The position numbers and the translations under genes were made by a program. The notes under the pieces are model-generated. The model had not been told where the DNA came from. It did not search any database and saw nothing but the letters and a program-made list of their open reading frames with translations. DNA of 64,000 bases from Rosa chinensis (lineage: Eukaryota > Streptophyta > Magnoliopsida > Rosales > Rosaceae): contig NC_037088.1 in NCBI RefSeq assembly GCF_002994745.2, positions 59,476,397-59,540,396 of the forward strand, given 5' to 3'. Shown here one piece after another: positions 35,500 through 47,176 of this stretch (position 1 is its first letter; each line of letters begins with the position of its first letter).

Positions 35500-38400
35500 A
35501 TGCAAGCTCTCTGCATCTCTCACCGCGTGGTTCCGCCGGCGACTCACCGGCTTTCTCCGGTTCCCGTCATCAGCATTTCCTCTAGAACCTCAAGCTCATT
35601 ACTTGCATGTGTCCCAAAAATCAAATGCTTCCCAAAAGTCAAATGCTGCTCTCTGAAGAACCAGTCTTTAGGTTAATTCAGCTTTCCCTGCTTTGTTTTA
35701 CATTGTTTGGTTGCTTAGAATTTGAGGGTAACCAAAAAGACTTGAAATTTGTTCTTGGTTCTTGTTTTTGTGTTCTTATATGCAAAAGGAGTTGAATTGA
35801 GCTCACTCATTGTGAAAGATTCAGTCTTGGATTCAACGTTCTTGCTTTTTTTTTCTTTTACTCATGAGTTTTTGGCAGAAAATGTAGGAAATATACGAAC
35901 TTTAATGTGGGTATTAACTTTTTTTCTCCATTAGCTATATATATGAATATTAATGAAAGAAAGTTCGATGAATTTGGTTGTAGCAATTTCATTTTTATTT
36001 TTTGCTCCGTTTTTGGGGAAATATTTTTTATTTTTCTTCTGTTTCTGTTATGTTTTGTTTCATTTTTCAGCTACTGATGCAAAGAAGTTTGAGGAAGTGT
36101 CAAAAAATGGAAATTTGGTTCCCCTTTACAAGTGCATTTTTTCGGACCAGCTCACGCCGGTTCTTGCATATCGATGCTTGGTGAAGGAAGATGATAGAGA
36201 GGCTCCGAGTTTTCTGTTTGAGTCGGTTGATCAGAGCACCCAGGTTTTTGACTGTGATAGACATGCTTTGATATGTATGGCTTTTGTGACTGTGGCTGCT
36301 TTGAGTGATGCATTATAGCTCGGTGTTGCATTGATTATGTTAGGGGCGATATAGTGTTCTTGGAGCTCAACCAGCAATGGAGATTGTGGCGAAAGAAAAT
36401 AAGGTGACTATAATGGATCATGAAGGAAGGTGTTCAGTGGAGGAGTTTGTTGACGATCCAATGGATATTCCGAAAAGAATCTCACAGGGTTGGCGTCCCC
36501 AACTTATTCATGAACTTCCAGATGCATTTTGTGGTAAGGGACAGGTTACAATGTACTATTCATGATAATTGCTTGCTATGTAATAGTATCACAGCTCTGA
36601 ATTTATGATACTTTTTTCTGGATTGTATGCAGCTGGAATTTACAAATTGGTTTTTTATTCACCTTTATTGCAAATGTATTATGATTTACTACCTTGCTTT
36701 AGTTTTACTACAATACCACTATTTAGTATGGATGGAATCATTAAATTGCTCCAATGACACAATTAGATGCTGGACTGAACTCTAAATTGTTTCTCATAAT
36801 TAACTAGTAGATAACTAGGATTCATTTTCAGTTCATGTCTTAGAGTGCTGGAAGAGTTGTATCCTTTGTGATTCTAATTAATAAAGTATTTATGAACAGG
36901 TGGTTGGGTAGGCTTCTTTTCATATGATACAGTTCGTTATGTGGAAAAGAGAAGACTGCCATTCTCAAAGGCACCCAAGGATGACAGAAATCTTCCAGAC
37001 ATGCATTTAGGACTCTATGATGATGTTATAGTGTTTGACCATGTGGAGAAGGTACATATTCAAATTTTCAGTCTTTGTGAATTTTGAATCATCTTTAATG
37101 TAAAAGGTTGGAACTGTGTATAATTGTTTTAGCCTATTGCAGTATATGCATTCTCTCCATATATAACCGTTACATATACGTTCAAACATACTCTCTGTCT
37201 AACAGAAAAGGAAAGGAACTAAAATTATTGTCGCCTACTTGGAAGCATCTACACTCTTTTTGCTCATTTAGAACCACCTGAAAACCGGATTTTATGTTAA
37301 ACTTTTAGCTGCCAACTAATGAGTTGTTTTTCTCACAATTAGATTAGTAATTACTTAGATACAATCCTCGTTATGTATTCCCAAGGTATTTATGAGATAT
37401 TGTTGCTGCCTTCATTTCAGAAAATTTATGTGATTCACTGGGTGAGGTTAGACCGGTACTCCTCAGTTGAGAAAGCCTATACAGATGGAGCAAAACGGTT
37501 GGATGAATTAGTGGCTCGAGTACATAACATTGACTTGTGAGTGACTATTGTGCTTCTTTATTTATAATCATATCATGATTTGTACTTTGATTCAGAGCTA
37601 ATTGATTTAAATGTCAATTTTTAGACCAAGGCTGTCTTCCGGTGCTGTGAGCCTGCATACTCACCATTTTGGTCCTCCTTTAAAGAATTCAAACATGACC
37701 AGTGAGGCATACAAGGACATAGTTAAGAAGGCAAAGGAGCATATACTCTCAGGGGATATTTTCCAAATTGTATTAAGTCAGCGATTTGAACGCCGAACAT
37801 TTGCTGACCCATTTGAAGTCTATAGAGCCCTGAGGACTGTAAATCCGAGTCCATATATGACTTACTTGCAGGTTAGGGTGTATATCCTTGTGATTTACTT
37901 CTTTTTTTGGTTTGGCCAATAATGTAAACTAAAATGGGCAGTTTCTATGTTCTATTTCTGTCAAATAGGCTAGAGGGTGTATACTGGTTGCTTCAAGTCC
38001 AGAAATTCTTATGAGTGCAAAGAAGGTAAATATGACGAGTCATTCTTCTACACATATGTAATTTTTTCTTCTTTTATTTTGATCTCTTTAGATGAGTATG
38101 TAAGTTTTGATTAACAAATTACTGTAGATGCTCAATACTGGGGATCATCTAAGCTATTATCATCACCTGGATTCTCTAAATGCCATGTTTTTTTTTTGGG
38201 GAGTGAAATCTGTAAGTACTTACAAATGAGAATGTTCTTTGATATGATGTTATAAACAGAAAAAAATTGTGAATCGGCCATTAGCTGGAACTTCTAGAAG
38301 AGGGAAGACAATTGAAGAGGATAAAATGTTAGAAGTGCAGCTACTTCATGATGAAAAGCAATGTGCAGAACACATCATGCTGGTTGATTTGGGTCGGAAT

Positions 38401-39997
38401 GATGTTGGAAAGGTTTGTCTTTAAACCATTACTTAATAGTGTGGAAATACTTTTTGTCACTGTAGGACATTATAACTCGAGTGCAAATTGTAAGTATTCA
38501 TTTCATGTTTTGCATACTCCAGAAGTTTGAACTTGTAAATCTGATCATCTGTGTCTTTTTTCTTGGTTTCAGAACATTAGTGTTTAGGTATATGTATGGA
38601 TCTATAGGTCCATCAAATATCTTTTCTGCTGTACTGGTTAGAAGTTAGAACAGCTGTCTGTGCTAATAAAATTGTTTTTATTCTGATATTTGTGTCATTA
38701 AGGATCAAGTATGTAACAATGACGTATGCGTGTGTGCACATGCATCTGTTTTGTTTTTCATTAGTCACCAAATATATATAGTAGTATCAAGTATGCGTTT
38801 CTTCCTTTCCTCTTTCATAGTCAAAAGGATAATTTGCCACTGAGGTTGGAAGGCATGAAAGTTGTATTAGATATTTCATTATGAGTGCTTCTGTATTTTT
38901 CTGTTCATAATATTCTTTTTCTTTTTAAATAATGTAAGTGGATAAACTGGTCTTGGTGATGTGGTTTGATGTAGGTCTCCAAATTTGGTTCTGTAAACGT
39001 GGAAAGACTAATGAACGTTGAACGATATTCCCATGTCATGCACATAAGCTCTACTGTGAGCACCTATATGCCTTTAGTAACGCCTTATTATGTGATAGTA
39101 AAGATATGACTTACTGCTATAATTCTTAATTTATTTATTATTTATTTGTAGCTGCTCAGATTAGGTAAATGAAATTAATATACTTTATGCGACGCCCATT
39201 TTGCCATTAACTCTCTTTCTCTGAGTTGATTGAGTTGAGGTCTTTTTTTTTATTATTATTTTTTTTTTTCAAAAAAAACCCCACCCCATTCCCACCTTTG
39301 ATGGGGCTCGAACTCCTGACCTCTTATATATGAGACCAAAGCCTTACCACCCCACCAAACACTATGACCTCCGTTCTTTCTGTGATCACAATGTGTTTAA
39401 CTGTTTATTAACATAAAACCCAAACCCAGTGCAATAAGCCAATAAGATGCTAAGGTGAAGAGACATCATGTAGGTCACCGGCGAGCTGCAAGACGGTCTC
39501 ACTTGCTGGGACGCTCTGCGAGCTGCATTGCCTGTTGGAACTGTCAGTGGTGCACCAAAGGTTATCAATCTGACTTTTACTTTCTTTCCTTTTTACAGCC
39601 CTTCTTTTTACCTTACTAATTTTTTAGATATTTGGAAGTTCATCAATCTGTATCATGGATTTCATGATAGGTGAAGGCCATGGAGTTAATCGATCAGTTG
39701 GAGGTAAACAGGCGTGGCCCATACAGCGGCGGATTTGGAGCAGTATCGTTTTCCGGTGATATGGACATTGCACTAGCTCTGAGGACCATGGTGTTTCCAA
39801 CAGCAGCCCGTTTTGACACAATGTACTCTTACAAAAATGGCAACACCCGTCGGGAGTGGGTTGCATATCTTCAAGCTGGTGCTGGTATAGTTGCTGACAG
39901 TGATCCTGATGATGAATACCAAGAGTGCCAGAACAAAGCTGCAGGTCTTGCTCGTGCCATCGACTTGGCTGAGGCCGCATTTGTTCATGAATGCTGA
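35500..39997 (+). CDS. ASA: Anthranilate synthase alpha subunit, chloroplastic
   Basis: It catalyses the first committed step of tryptophan synthesis, chorismate to anthranilate, in plastids, together with a glutaminase beta subunit. Exons: 35500-35671, 36071-36243, 36344-36533, 36900-37051, 37421-37536, 37625-37871, 37969-38025, 38260-38412, 38975-39055, 39474-39560 and 39671-39997, giving 584 residues. The start [10 protein letters not shown] is a typical transit peptide. The N-terminal domain has [16 protein letters not shown] and FLFESV. The chorismate-binding domain has [77 protein letters not shown], and [10 protein letters not shown]. All expected motifs are present. At the exon 2/3 junction (STQ|GRYS) about three residues common in the family (such as SNV) are absent. 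Intron 9 carries a SINE. Confidence 0.95.
39242..39372 (-). mobile_element. SINE-like insertion in an intron of ASA
   Basis: On the minus strand this reads GGTGGGGTGGTAAGGC, then TCAGGAGTTCGAGCCCCATC, and ends in a long T/A-rich tail (39242-39280). The GTTCGAGCCC part matches a Pol III B box of tRNA-derived SINEs. A clear target duplication was not found. It lies between exons 9 and 10 and does not disturb the splice sites. Confidence 0.6.
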
Positions 39998-40720
39998 ATA
40001 ATCAGTGCTTTCCTAGCTAGTGTCTATGTTTAGTACCCAGAGACCACATCTTTGAATTATGTCCTAGTGTCAAGAAGTATGATGTAGGTTCAATTTCGCT
40101 GGTGCCAGACTGATATGCCCAGAGAAAAGCTTCAATGTGCAAAAGGGTAAATCACCTAGTGTAAACGAACGTTTCAATCTTAACTTTCAGTTAAGACAAG
40201 GGTTTGATAAAGCTTCTCCCCTAGGATGAATCACCTTGTGGTAAAAATAAAGCTTCAATTTAAGAAAAGGGTTTAATTTAGAGAAATCAATCTATGAACC
40301 CTGGAAATCAAATTCTGGGGAAATTGAGAACATCCACTCAACAATTACATGGAATCCCAAAAATGCATAAAATCCAATTTTGATCACCAAAAATTGAATG
40401 ATACCAGATTCATTGAATTATATCAATCAATTGGATTGTACATATCAAAGCAGTAACCTTTTTCCTTAAAAATCCACACTTTCCATACTAATCATCAAAT
40501 CAAAGTTAATCAAGAATCCCAATTTGACATTAAACCCTATAATAACAAAGCAGCTGAATTCAACAAACAAAAGCAAGCCAAATGGGAGAACATTGAGATT
40601 TGATATAAACAAACAGAGAGCTCTCCACAGATTTTTATGCACGTGCCTAAATTACAGAGGGGGGATGAATCATCATCATCAATTGGAGCTCTGAAACTAA
40701 CCTAGCCTTTCTTTTCTTCT
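39998..40720. other. Convergent 3' flanks of ASA and PH1
   Basis: The two genes face each other here. The stretch is AT-rich and should contain both 3' untranslated regions. Nothing else is seen. Confidence 0.4.
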
Positions 40721-41158
40721 TTAGTTCTTGTTGTTGCTATCGTAATCGACGACCTCGGAGTCGGTGACGGACCTGGAGTGCTGCACGATCGACCGTCCGA
40801 TCGAGTTGATCCAGTCCTCCTTCTCCTTCTCGGAGTCGGCGATGAAGTACATGGTCTCGGAGCGCGTGGAGAGCTCGAACGCGTACTGCTTGTTCAGCAC
40901 GTCCTCCGCGCCCTTCACCGTCAGGCACGTGGCCACCGGGATCACGCCGCGTGTCCTCGACGCGCGCGTGACGGCGGAGTCCTTGAACCAGAACAGCTTC
41001 CCTTGCTTCAGAACGAACCACCGGCGACGCCACGTCTTTATGTACTCGCCTTGCTTGGTCAACCACCCCGCGCGCTCCGGGTTTGACCAGAACTCCACGC
41101 CGTCGTGGTCGTCGGCCTTATCGGTCAGGCCCGTCGCGGCCCGCCACAGACTCGCCAT
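40721..41158 (-). CDS. PH1: Small PH-domain protein (PH1-like)
   Basis: A single exon encodes 145 residues. The protein is a lone pleckstrin homology domain (about 27-130) with the plant PH1 signatures VEFWSNPERAGWLTKQGEYI, TWRRRWFVLKQGKLFWFKD, AFELSTRS, FIADSEKEKEDWINSIGRSI and VQHSRSVTDSEVVDYD. Arabidopsis PH1 binds phosphatidylinositol 3-phosphate on late endosomes and affects sorting of the metal transporter NRAMP1. The same role is inferred here from family membership. The ATG at 41158 is preferred because the conserved MxSxWRxATG start follows; the frame stays open 22 codons upstream. Codon use is strongly GC-rich in third positions, unlike all neighbours, which is why long antisense frames overlap it. 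Confidence 0.92.
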   Translation of the reverse strand: MASLWRAATGLTDKADDHDGVEFWSNPERAGWLTKQGEYIKTWRRRWFVLKQGKLFWFKDSAVTRASRTRGVIPVATCLTVKGAEDVLNKQYAFELSTRSETMYFIADSEKEKEDWINSIGRSIVQHSRSVTDSEVVDYDSNNKN

Positions 41159-41224
41159 CGGAGATTTTGGTGGAGAGAGCCGAATTGAATCTGTGAGAAA
41201 ACGAATGTAGAAGAAGAAGATCAA

Positions 41225-41947
41225 AATATCCGTGTGAGCTAGACTTTATTGCATATATATATATTTTTTATATTAATATTTTTTCCCTGAAAAAATTGGG
41301 AGAGTTCGGTAATTAGAGTTGTGCCCTATGAAGTTTGCATATTTAGAATTGGATCCGTTGACTGCTTGGTTCTGTTCTTTTAGGTTCAGTCTTCTGTAGT
41401 TGTAGTTCAATTATTTGATAGCATTTGGACCGTTATATAGTTACGTTATTCCTTCAACTTGGCACGATCGGATGAGGTGCCAGGTTAAATCGGAAGTGAT
41501 GATTTTCCTGTAAGGCCAATGTAATGTAAAGAAAGGTTTGCCTTTTCTGATAATTCTCACAAATTCAATTGCATTACATCAATTATTATATATAATCAAA
41601 TTACGACATTGTTGGTCTTCATCAGGTCTCAGGGGAAATTTAAACAACAAACAACGCATAACTTAGAAATCGAAATAAAGCTATAGATTATTATACCTAC
41701 AACTTATTTTCTTCCACACTTCCAGGCAATTATCTTGTCTTTAGATGTCTTCAGTGGTGCAAGTCAGAGAATATTGACTTCTCGCTTCCTATGCCATACT
41801 GTGGAAGTTATTTCCACAAAAACATGAGGATTATACAGTCAAAGAGGAAATGAAAGAAAGAACAAATAAAAATGAAATGAAAAACGCCAAAAAAAAAAAA
41901 TACCAGGATATATCATAAAGAAGAAAATAGCAGCACCTCTTGTTTAA
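41225..41947. other. Spacer between PH1 and the receptor kinase
   Basis: AT-rich. Part of it (about 41460-41940, with GTGATGATTTTCC) is duplicated at about 54530-55120 beside the decayed kinase copy, so it belongs to the duplicated 3' flank of the kinase genes. Confidence 0.5.
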
Positions 41948-44900
41948 TTAGCTTCTTCTTGGCCTCTCTCGACGGATGTCGACATTAGTGTAAGCATTTT
42001 TTATATGGTGTAGCTCCCTGTGGACTTCCTCCATAGATATCCTATTCCTTGGGGATTCTTCCGAGCATGCGAGTCCAATCTTAAGGGTTGGAAGTATGCA
42101 CTTCCACACGTAAGTGTTCATCGTGCTTAAATTCTCATTGTCAATGTTGCCTTCATCAGCTTCGATTTCATTGTTGTAACCACAGATATTGGTCACTTCA
42201 TTGTTCGTTGTTGAAGTTGCAATCTCTTCTAGAGTGGCAACAAGAGTAGGATCTACAATTTGCATTAGTCTTCCATGTATGGCCGTCTTAACAAAAGTAT
42301 GGATATTGCAACCATCTACAAACATTTCATCAGTGGGTCTTCTTCCCGTGAATAATTGCAACACAAGGATCCCATAACTATAGACATCCCCTTGCTTTGA
42401 TGGCCCCACACCAACTGCGTACTCTACAATTCATAAAACAATCAAGTATATATATCAGTTCTCGATCTGTATACAATCTGGAACCTAACTACTGTAGTAC
42501 ACAAAGTTTCTTTATTTTTTTTTTATGGCAGAAAATAAAAACAAGAAACTAAAGGACAAAACCTTTACTAACACCCCCTCCCAGCTGAGCAAAGTTTCTT
42601 TATTGATCAGATTAGTATGAAAACAGTTTCATTAATCAATGGTTAGTGATGTATGAATGTATTAAACAAATAAATTTCATTGTTGGGTTGAGATAGAGAT
42701 ACAGTGTATTTCTCTCTTAGAGAAGGAGATCATTTATGTCTTGTCTTCTTACGATCTTTGAGATGTCTTATCTTATATTGATAACTAGTAGGGCTTAAAA
42801 TTTCAATTGGTTTTAATGCCACTGTGTCACATTAATTATAGGCTACCATGCTCCTACTTCTGCCTATATTCATATTTTATCTTAAATAAACTAGCAGATC
42901 GAAATTTAGGAATTGTATGGCAGAAGATTGTTACCTGGAGCAGCATAGCCAATGGTTCCCTTTATCCCAACTGTGCTACTTTGATTTTCACAGAAGTACA
43001 TGGTTGGTGGGATGAGTCTTGCTAATCCAAAATCACCGACACGAGCGACCATGTCATCGTCAAGAAGAACGTTGCTCGGCTTCATGTCACGATGAATAAT
43101 TTGTGGTTCACAATGGTCATGAAGATAACACAATGCAGAAGCCACATCAACAGCAATATTCAGTCTTTGAAGGAGGTTCAAACTCCTTGATTGGTTTTCT
43201 CTGTGCAACCACTCCTCTAAACTTCCATTTGACATATACTCAAAAACTAGAGCTTTGAAGTCATTACCATTGTAATCTGTGCTAGAGCAGCATGTTATGA
43301 TCTTCACAAGGTTCCTGTGCCGGATATTTCTTAGTGCATTGCATTCTGCCACAAAACTCTTGAAAGCTCCTTTCTGTTGAAGGTTGAGGACCTTTATGGC
43401 AACAACGTTGTTTTCTTGTTGATCAAGAATCCCTTTGTATACAGAGCCAAAACTACCTGATCCAATTTGATTGCCCAGAGAGAATCCGTCAGTAGCTTGA
43501 TGAAGTGTCTGGTATGAAACCTTTGGAAGGAAGTTGATTGATGACACTGCAGATAACGGCATATTCTTTTGTGTTTTTCTCCTCCAATAAAGAGCTATGA
43601 TCACTGCAAACAGAAGAGCGCATCCAGCAACTAAAGAAATTGTGAGCTTTAGTTTGAAACCATGCAACTTTCTCTGCTCTGGTACTTTGATGGGGCATGC
43701 TGGTAGCTGCAATTCCGAAACACCACCACAAAGTTTGGTATTTCCATGCAATGATACTGCACTTGTGTTTCGAAAAACTCCTTCTTTCGGTACCTCACCC
43801 TCCAAGTTATTGAACGAAAGGTTCAAATATATCAAGAATGGAAGTCTCTGTAGGTCTTTTGGAATATGTCCTGACAAGTTGCTTCGTGAAAGATCTAAAG
43901 ACTGAAGACCTCTCAAAGAAGCCAAAGAAGAAGGTATCATACCTTGGAAGAGATTCCCTTGTAGGTAAAGATATTCAAGGCTCAGACATCCTCCAATAAT
44001 TTCTGGAATTCCCCCAGTCAAATTATTATCAGAGATGTCCAGTGTATTGATATTCTTCAGCTTACCCACTTCCACAGGCAGAATGCCAGTTAGCGAGTTT
44101 TGCGATAAGTTGAGGAAGATAGAGGAGGACAGACCAATGATCTGTGATGGTATATCTCCACTAAGCTTATTGTCTGATATATCCATCGCCTGCAGATTTT
44201 TGCAGTTACCAATATTTGGAGGAATGCTTCCTTCTAATTCATTTTCAAATATAGTGAGTTCAGACAATTGGGTGAGGTTTCCTAAGGAAGATGGGATCCA
44301 GCCTGATAATCTATTGGAATATAAATATAATATTTGCAGCTTTTGTAACTTCCCAAGAGAAGCCGGAATGATACTTGTGAACAAGTTTACTTCCAGGGTC
44401 AAGAGTATTAAATTGTTCAGATTTCCTAATGTTTCAGGAATCGTTCCCGCTATTTGATTCCTCCCAAGGTAGAGTTTAGTCAGTTGGGTTGAGAAATTGG
44501 CTACAGAGTTTGGTAAAACACCTCCAAAATTGTTAGAACTCAGATCAACTATTTCCAGATTGCTGCAATTTGTCAAGAATGTTATAAATCCCAAATCATT
44601 TGATGAATTACTTCCTAGATTATTGCTATAGAAGTTGAGAAACAAGAGATTAGGAAAATTTCCAAAAGTTGCGGGAACTTGCCCAACAAAATTATTTTCC
44701 CCAATATCAAGCTTCTGAAGCTTAGAAGCATTGGAAAGTGAGGCCGGGATTTTCCCAGAGAATTCATTTATACCAAGTAACAGTAGTTGGAGATTAGGCA
44801 TGTTTAGGCCTATATCAGGCGGAATACTGCCCTTAAACTTATTCTCCGTAAGATAGATGGTCTTGATGGATGATATATTAAAAAGGGAGGGAGGGATCAT

Positions 44901-45626
44901 ACCAGATAGAGTATTGATACCAATTGCAAAATCAGATAAGCTTCTCAATCGGCCTAGCACCTCTGGAACGGTGCCCACCAAATTGTTCTGTGCCAAGTCA
45001 AGTAGAGTGAGTGATGAAAGATTCCCCATGGAAGGTGGGATGGGTCCCGTCAGATTGTTTTCCTCTAGAATGAGATCCACAAGCTTCCCCAATGACCCAA
45101 TCTCTGAAGGAATTTTGCCGGTAAGGCGGTTTGCTGCAAGGCTTATGAATCTTAATTTCGAGTAGAAGGTCAGGTTGACTGGAATTCCCCCCTCCAACTT
45201 GTTGATACCTAGATTGATACCTCGCAGTCTGAACAAATGATCAACTTGTTGTGGAATCTTGCCAGAGAAGCTGTTATTGAAAAGGCCGAATATCCTGAGA
45301 AAGGAGAGGTTGCCAATGTATGGTGATATGGTTCCATGCAAATCAGCGTCTGGTAGGTTCAAGGCTTTTACTCTTTGATGCCGTCTACCACAAGTAATTC
45401 CTTGCCATTTGCAGAAGTGAACGGAGTCATTCCATGAGTTCAATAGCCCATCTGGATCGGTGGCTATGCAATCTTTGAATTTCAGCAAAGCCAAGCGATC
45501 GGTTTCATTGCTCAATGCATTTGCAAAGATGGTAGATTGGAAAAGGTTGGTGAGAAGGAAAAGGGTGGTCATGACATGAAGGTAGGTAGATCGAAATGCG
45601 CAGAAGTTGAGCATATGAAGCTCCAT
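41948..45626 (-). CDS. LRR-XII receptor-like kinase, intact
   Basis: This is a membrane receptor kinase of the Xa21/EFR/FLS2 group (LRR subfamily XII), which typically senses microbial patterns; the ligand cannot be predicted. Exons on the minus strand: 45626-42935 and 42423-41948, giving 1055 residues with the single intron usual for this subfamily. Order: signal peptide (about 1-40), LRR N-cap (DRLALLKFKDCI ... WQGITCGRRH), about 20 leucine-rich repeats, transmembrane span (about 659-680, SLVAGCALLFAVIIALY) and a kinase from about 704. Kinase motifs: IGSGSFGSVYKG, VAIKVL, HRDMKPSN (845-852), DFGLAR (from 865) and APE at the exon junction. The HRD arginine is present, whereas most LRR-XII members have Cys there. 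Two broken relatives lie at 53.7-57.1 kb. Confidence 0.95.
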
Positions 45627-45694
45627 TTAGTTCGCTTAACCAGCAGGAAGCTAGGTGGTGCAAAGTTGAACTTTCAAGGTGTGGTGTTAAACAT

Positions 45695-45890
45695 CGTTTA
45701 CATGTACGCAGAGTCTTCGACTATGGCCCATGAATTACTATCAGAGTTCGTTGACGCAGGGAGGGAGAGACTAAAGAAGCGGCTCTGCTAACTTCGTTTA
45801 CATGTAGCAGTCTTCGGCTATGGCCCATCATTTATTAAGAGTGTTCGTTGGCGTAGGGAGGGAGAGACTAAAGAAGTGGTTCTGCGCTAT
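45695..45890. repeat. 100-bp tandem duplication upstream of the receptor kinase
   Basis: Two units with a period of 100 bp start CGTTTACATGTA at 45695 and 45795 and share CTATGGCCCAT and GGGAGGGAGAGACTAAAGAA. They lie 70-260 bp before the kinase start codon, in its leader or promoter. Confidence 0.75.
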
Positions 45891-46339
45891 CTCGATGGTC
45901 AATCCACATGTAGAGAAGAATATTGCAGCGTATATGAACATATTTACCTTGTTTGCACATTATGGTTTATTCCTCTGCTACTGGCCCAGAAATATTGTCT
46001 GCTAACTTGGTTGTTTCTCTTTCGCCCCCAATTGCACGGAATACAAACTAAGAGCTACTTCTGAAGTCTATCCAGCTACAAAGAGAATAAAAATATTGTA
46101 GTAACTAATAATAATCGCCTTATAAAGGTTGTATATCATAATATGGACCGATATTAGTTTCACTTGCTGGACTAATTTGCTTCAGTTCAGTTTCTGGTTT
46201 TGGTTCAATCATGGTTGATAACCCATATGGACGAGGACGACGAGCTAGAGTACGTTGTGTAAATGATTCTTCTCAGTCTTGGTTTCTTAAGAGAGAATTA
46301 GAGACTAAAACTTAGATTGCTCTCACCGGCATGTCGGTG

Positions 46340-46348
46340 CATATATAG
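46340..46348 (-). promoter_or_regulatory. Possible TATA box of the receptor kinase
   Basis: On the minus strand CCTATATATGC lies about 710 bp upstream of the ATG at 45626. If used, the leader would be about 680 nt and would include the 100-bp tandem duplication. The spacing is long, so this is tentative. Confidence 0.25.
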
Positions 46349-46349
46349 G

Positions 46350-47176
46350 CGTTGGCTCGTCGATCAGTAATCACTATTCGATCACTGGATCAATTTAGCG
46401 GGGTGATGAATCAAGACCAATGACTTGAATTAATTAGACTGAGGATGGTGACATGAATATTTGGTGGTGGTGGAAGAAACTTGGAAATTAGTCCTGCACT
46501 AATTAACAATGGTGTTCTGGCTATCATGGAGACTACCAGCCTTTACACCTCTTTGCCACCTGCCCATTTCCTACGGTTAGAAAATTCAGATAAACCTTGG
46601 AATTCAGACAGGGACTGGCAATAAACCTTATACAGGGTGGCCTCTGTTACAGTATATTTTTGAAAAAAAATAATAAATGGCGTGTGAATATATCTCCTGT
46701 GAGTGTTTACTCGTTACTTAAATTTTTGTTTTTGGTCCAACAATCATTAATTACAATTTATAATTTATATTACATTTTGTTTAACCATTTACCTGTTTAT
46801 TCATAATTATTTTATTTAAATTTTAATTAGAGATATAATGTTCAAGACAAACTAAAATTTGATAAATGGATGCACCTGGACCACAAAACCGTTCTCGTTG
46901 AAATTAACCAAAACCAAATTGACCAAAACGGTGCGGGTTCGGTTTTATAAACTGAGAAACCTAAATATGGTAACAATTAGTAGCTATAAACCGAAACTGA
47001 TCGAATCACACTCCCCCATATGACACAAAACTTGAGAACAGGTCTCCCGAATGTGCCCATTAGATGATGTTCCGGTTTAACTAAAACAAGAAAAACTTCA
47101 CAATATTGATCAAAGTGCTTTGTTACTACGAAGATATATTGACTTGAAAGTTGACAGAGAGCACCAATCACAATTA
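46350..47176. other. Spacer between the receptor kinase and clathrin light chain genes
   Basis: No gene was seen. About 46795-46950 (ATTCATAATTATTTTATTT; GGATGCACCTGGACCA; ACGGTGCGGGTTCGGTTTTA) is repeated in the same orientation at 57428-57582. The piece at 46449-46496 (CATGAATATTTGGTGGTGG) is repeated at about 57365-57410 but inverted. Confidence 0.6.

Noticed and set aside
40764..41210. Long plus-strand frames (148 and 102 residues) over the PH1 gene
   Set aside because: They are antisense shadows caused by the GC-rich codon use of PH1 and match no family.
44035..45165. Plus-strand frames of 100-140 residues opposite the receptor kinase
   Set aside because: They are antisense shadows of the leucine-rich repeats.
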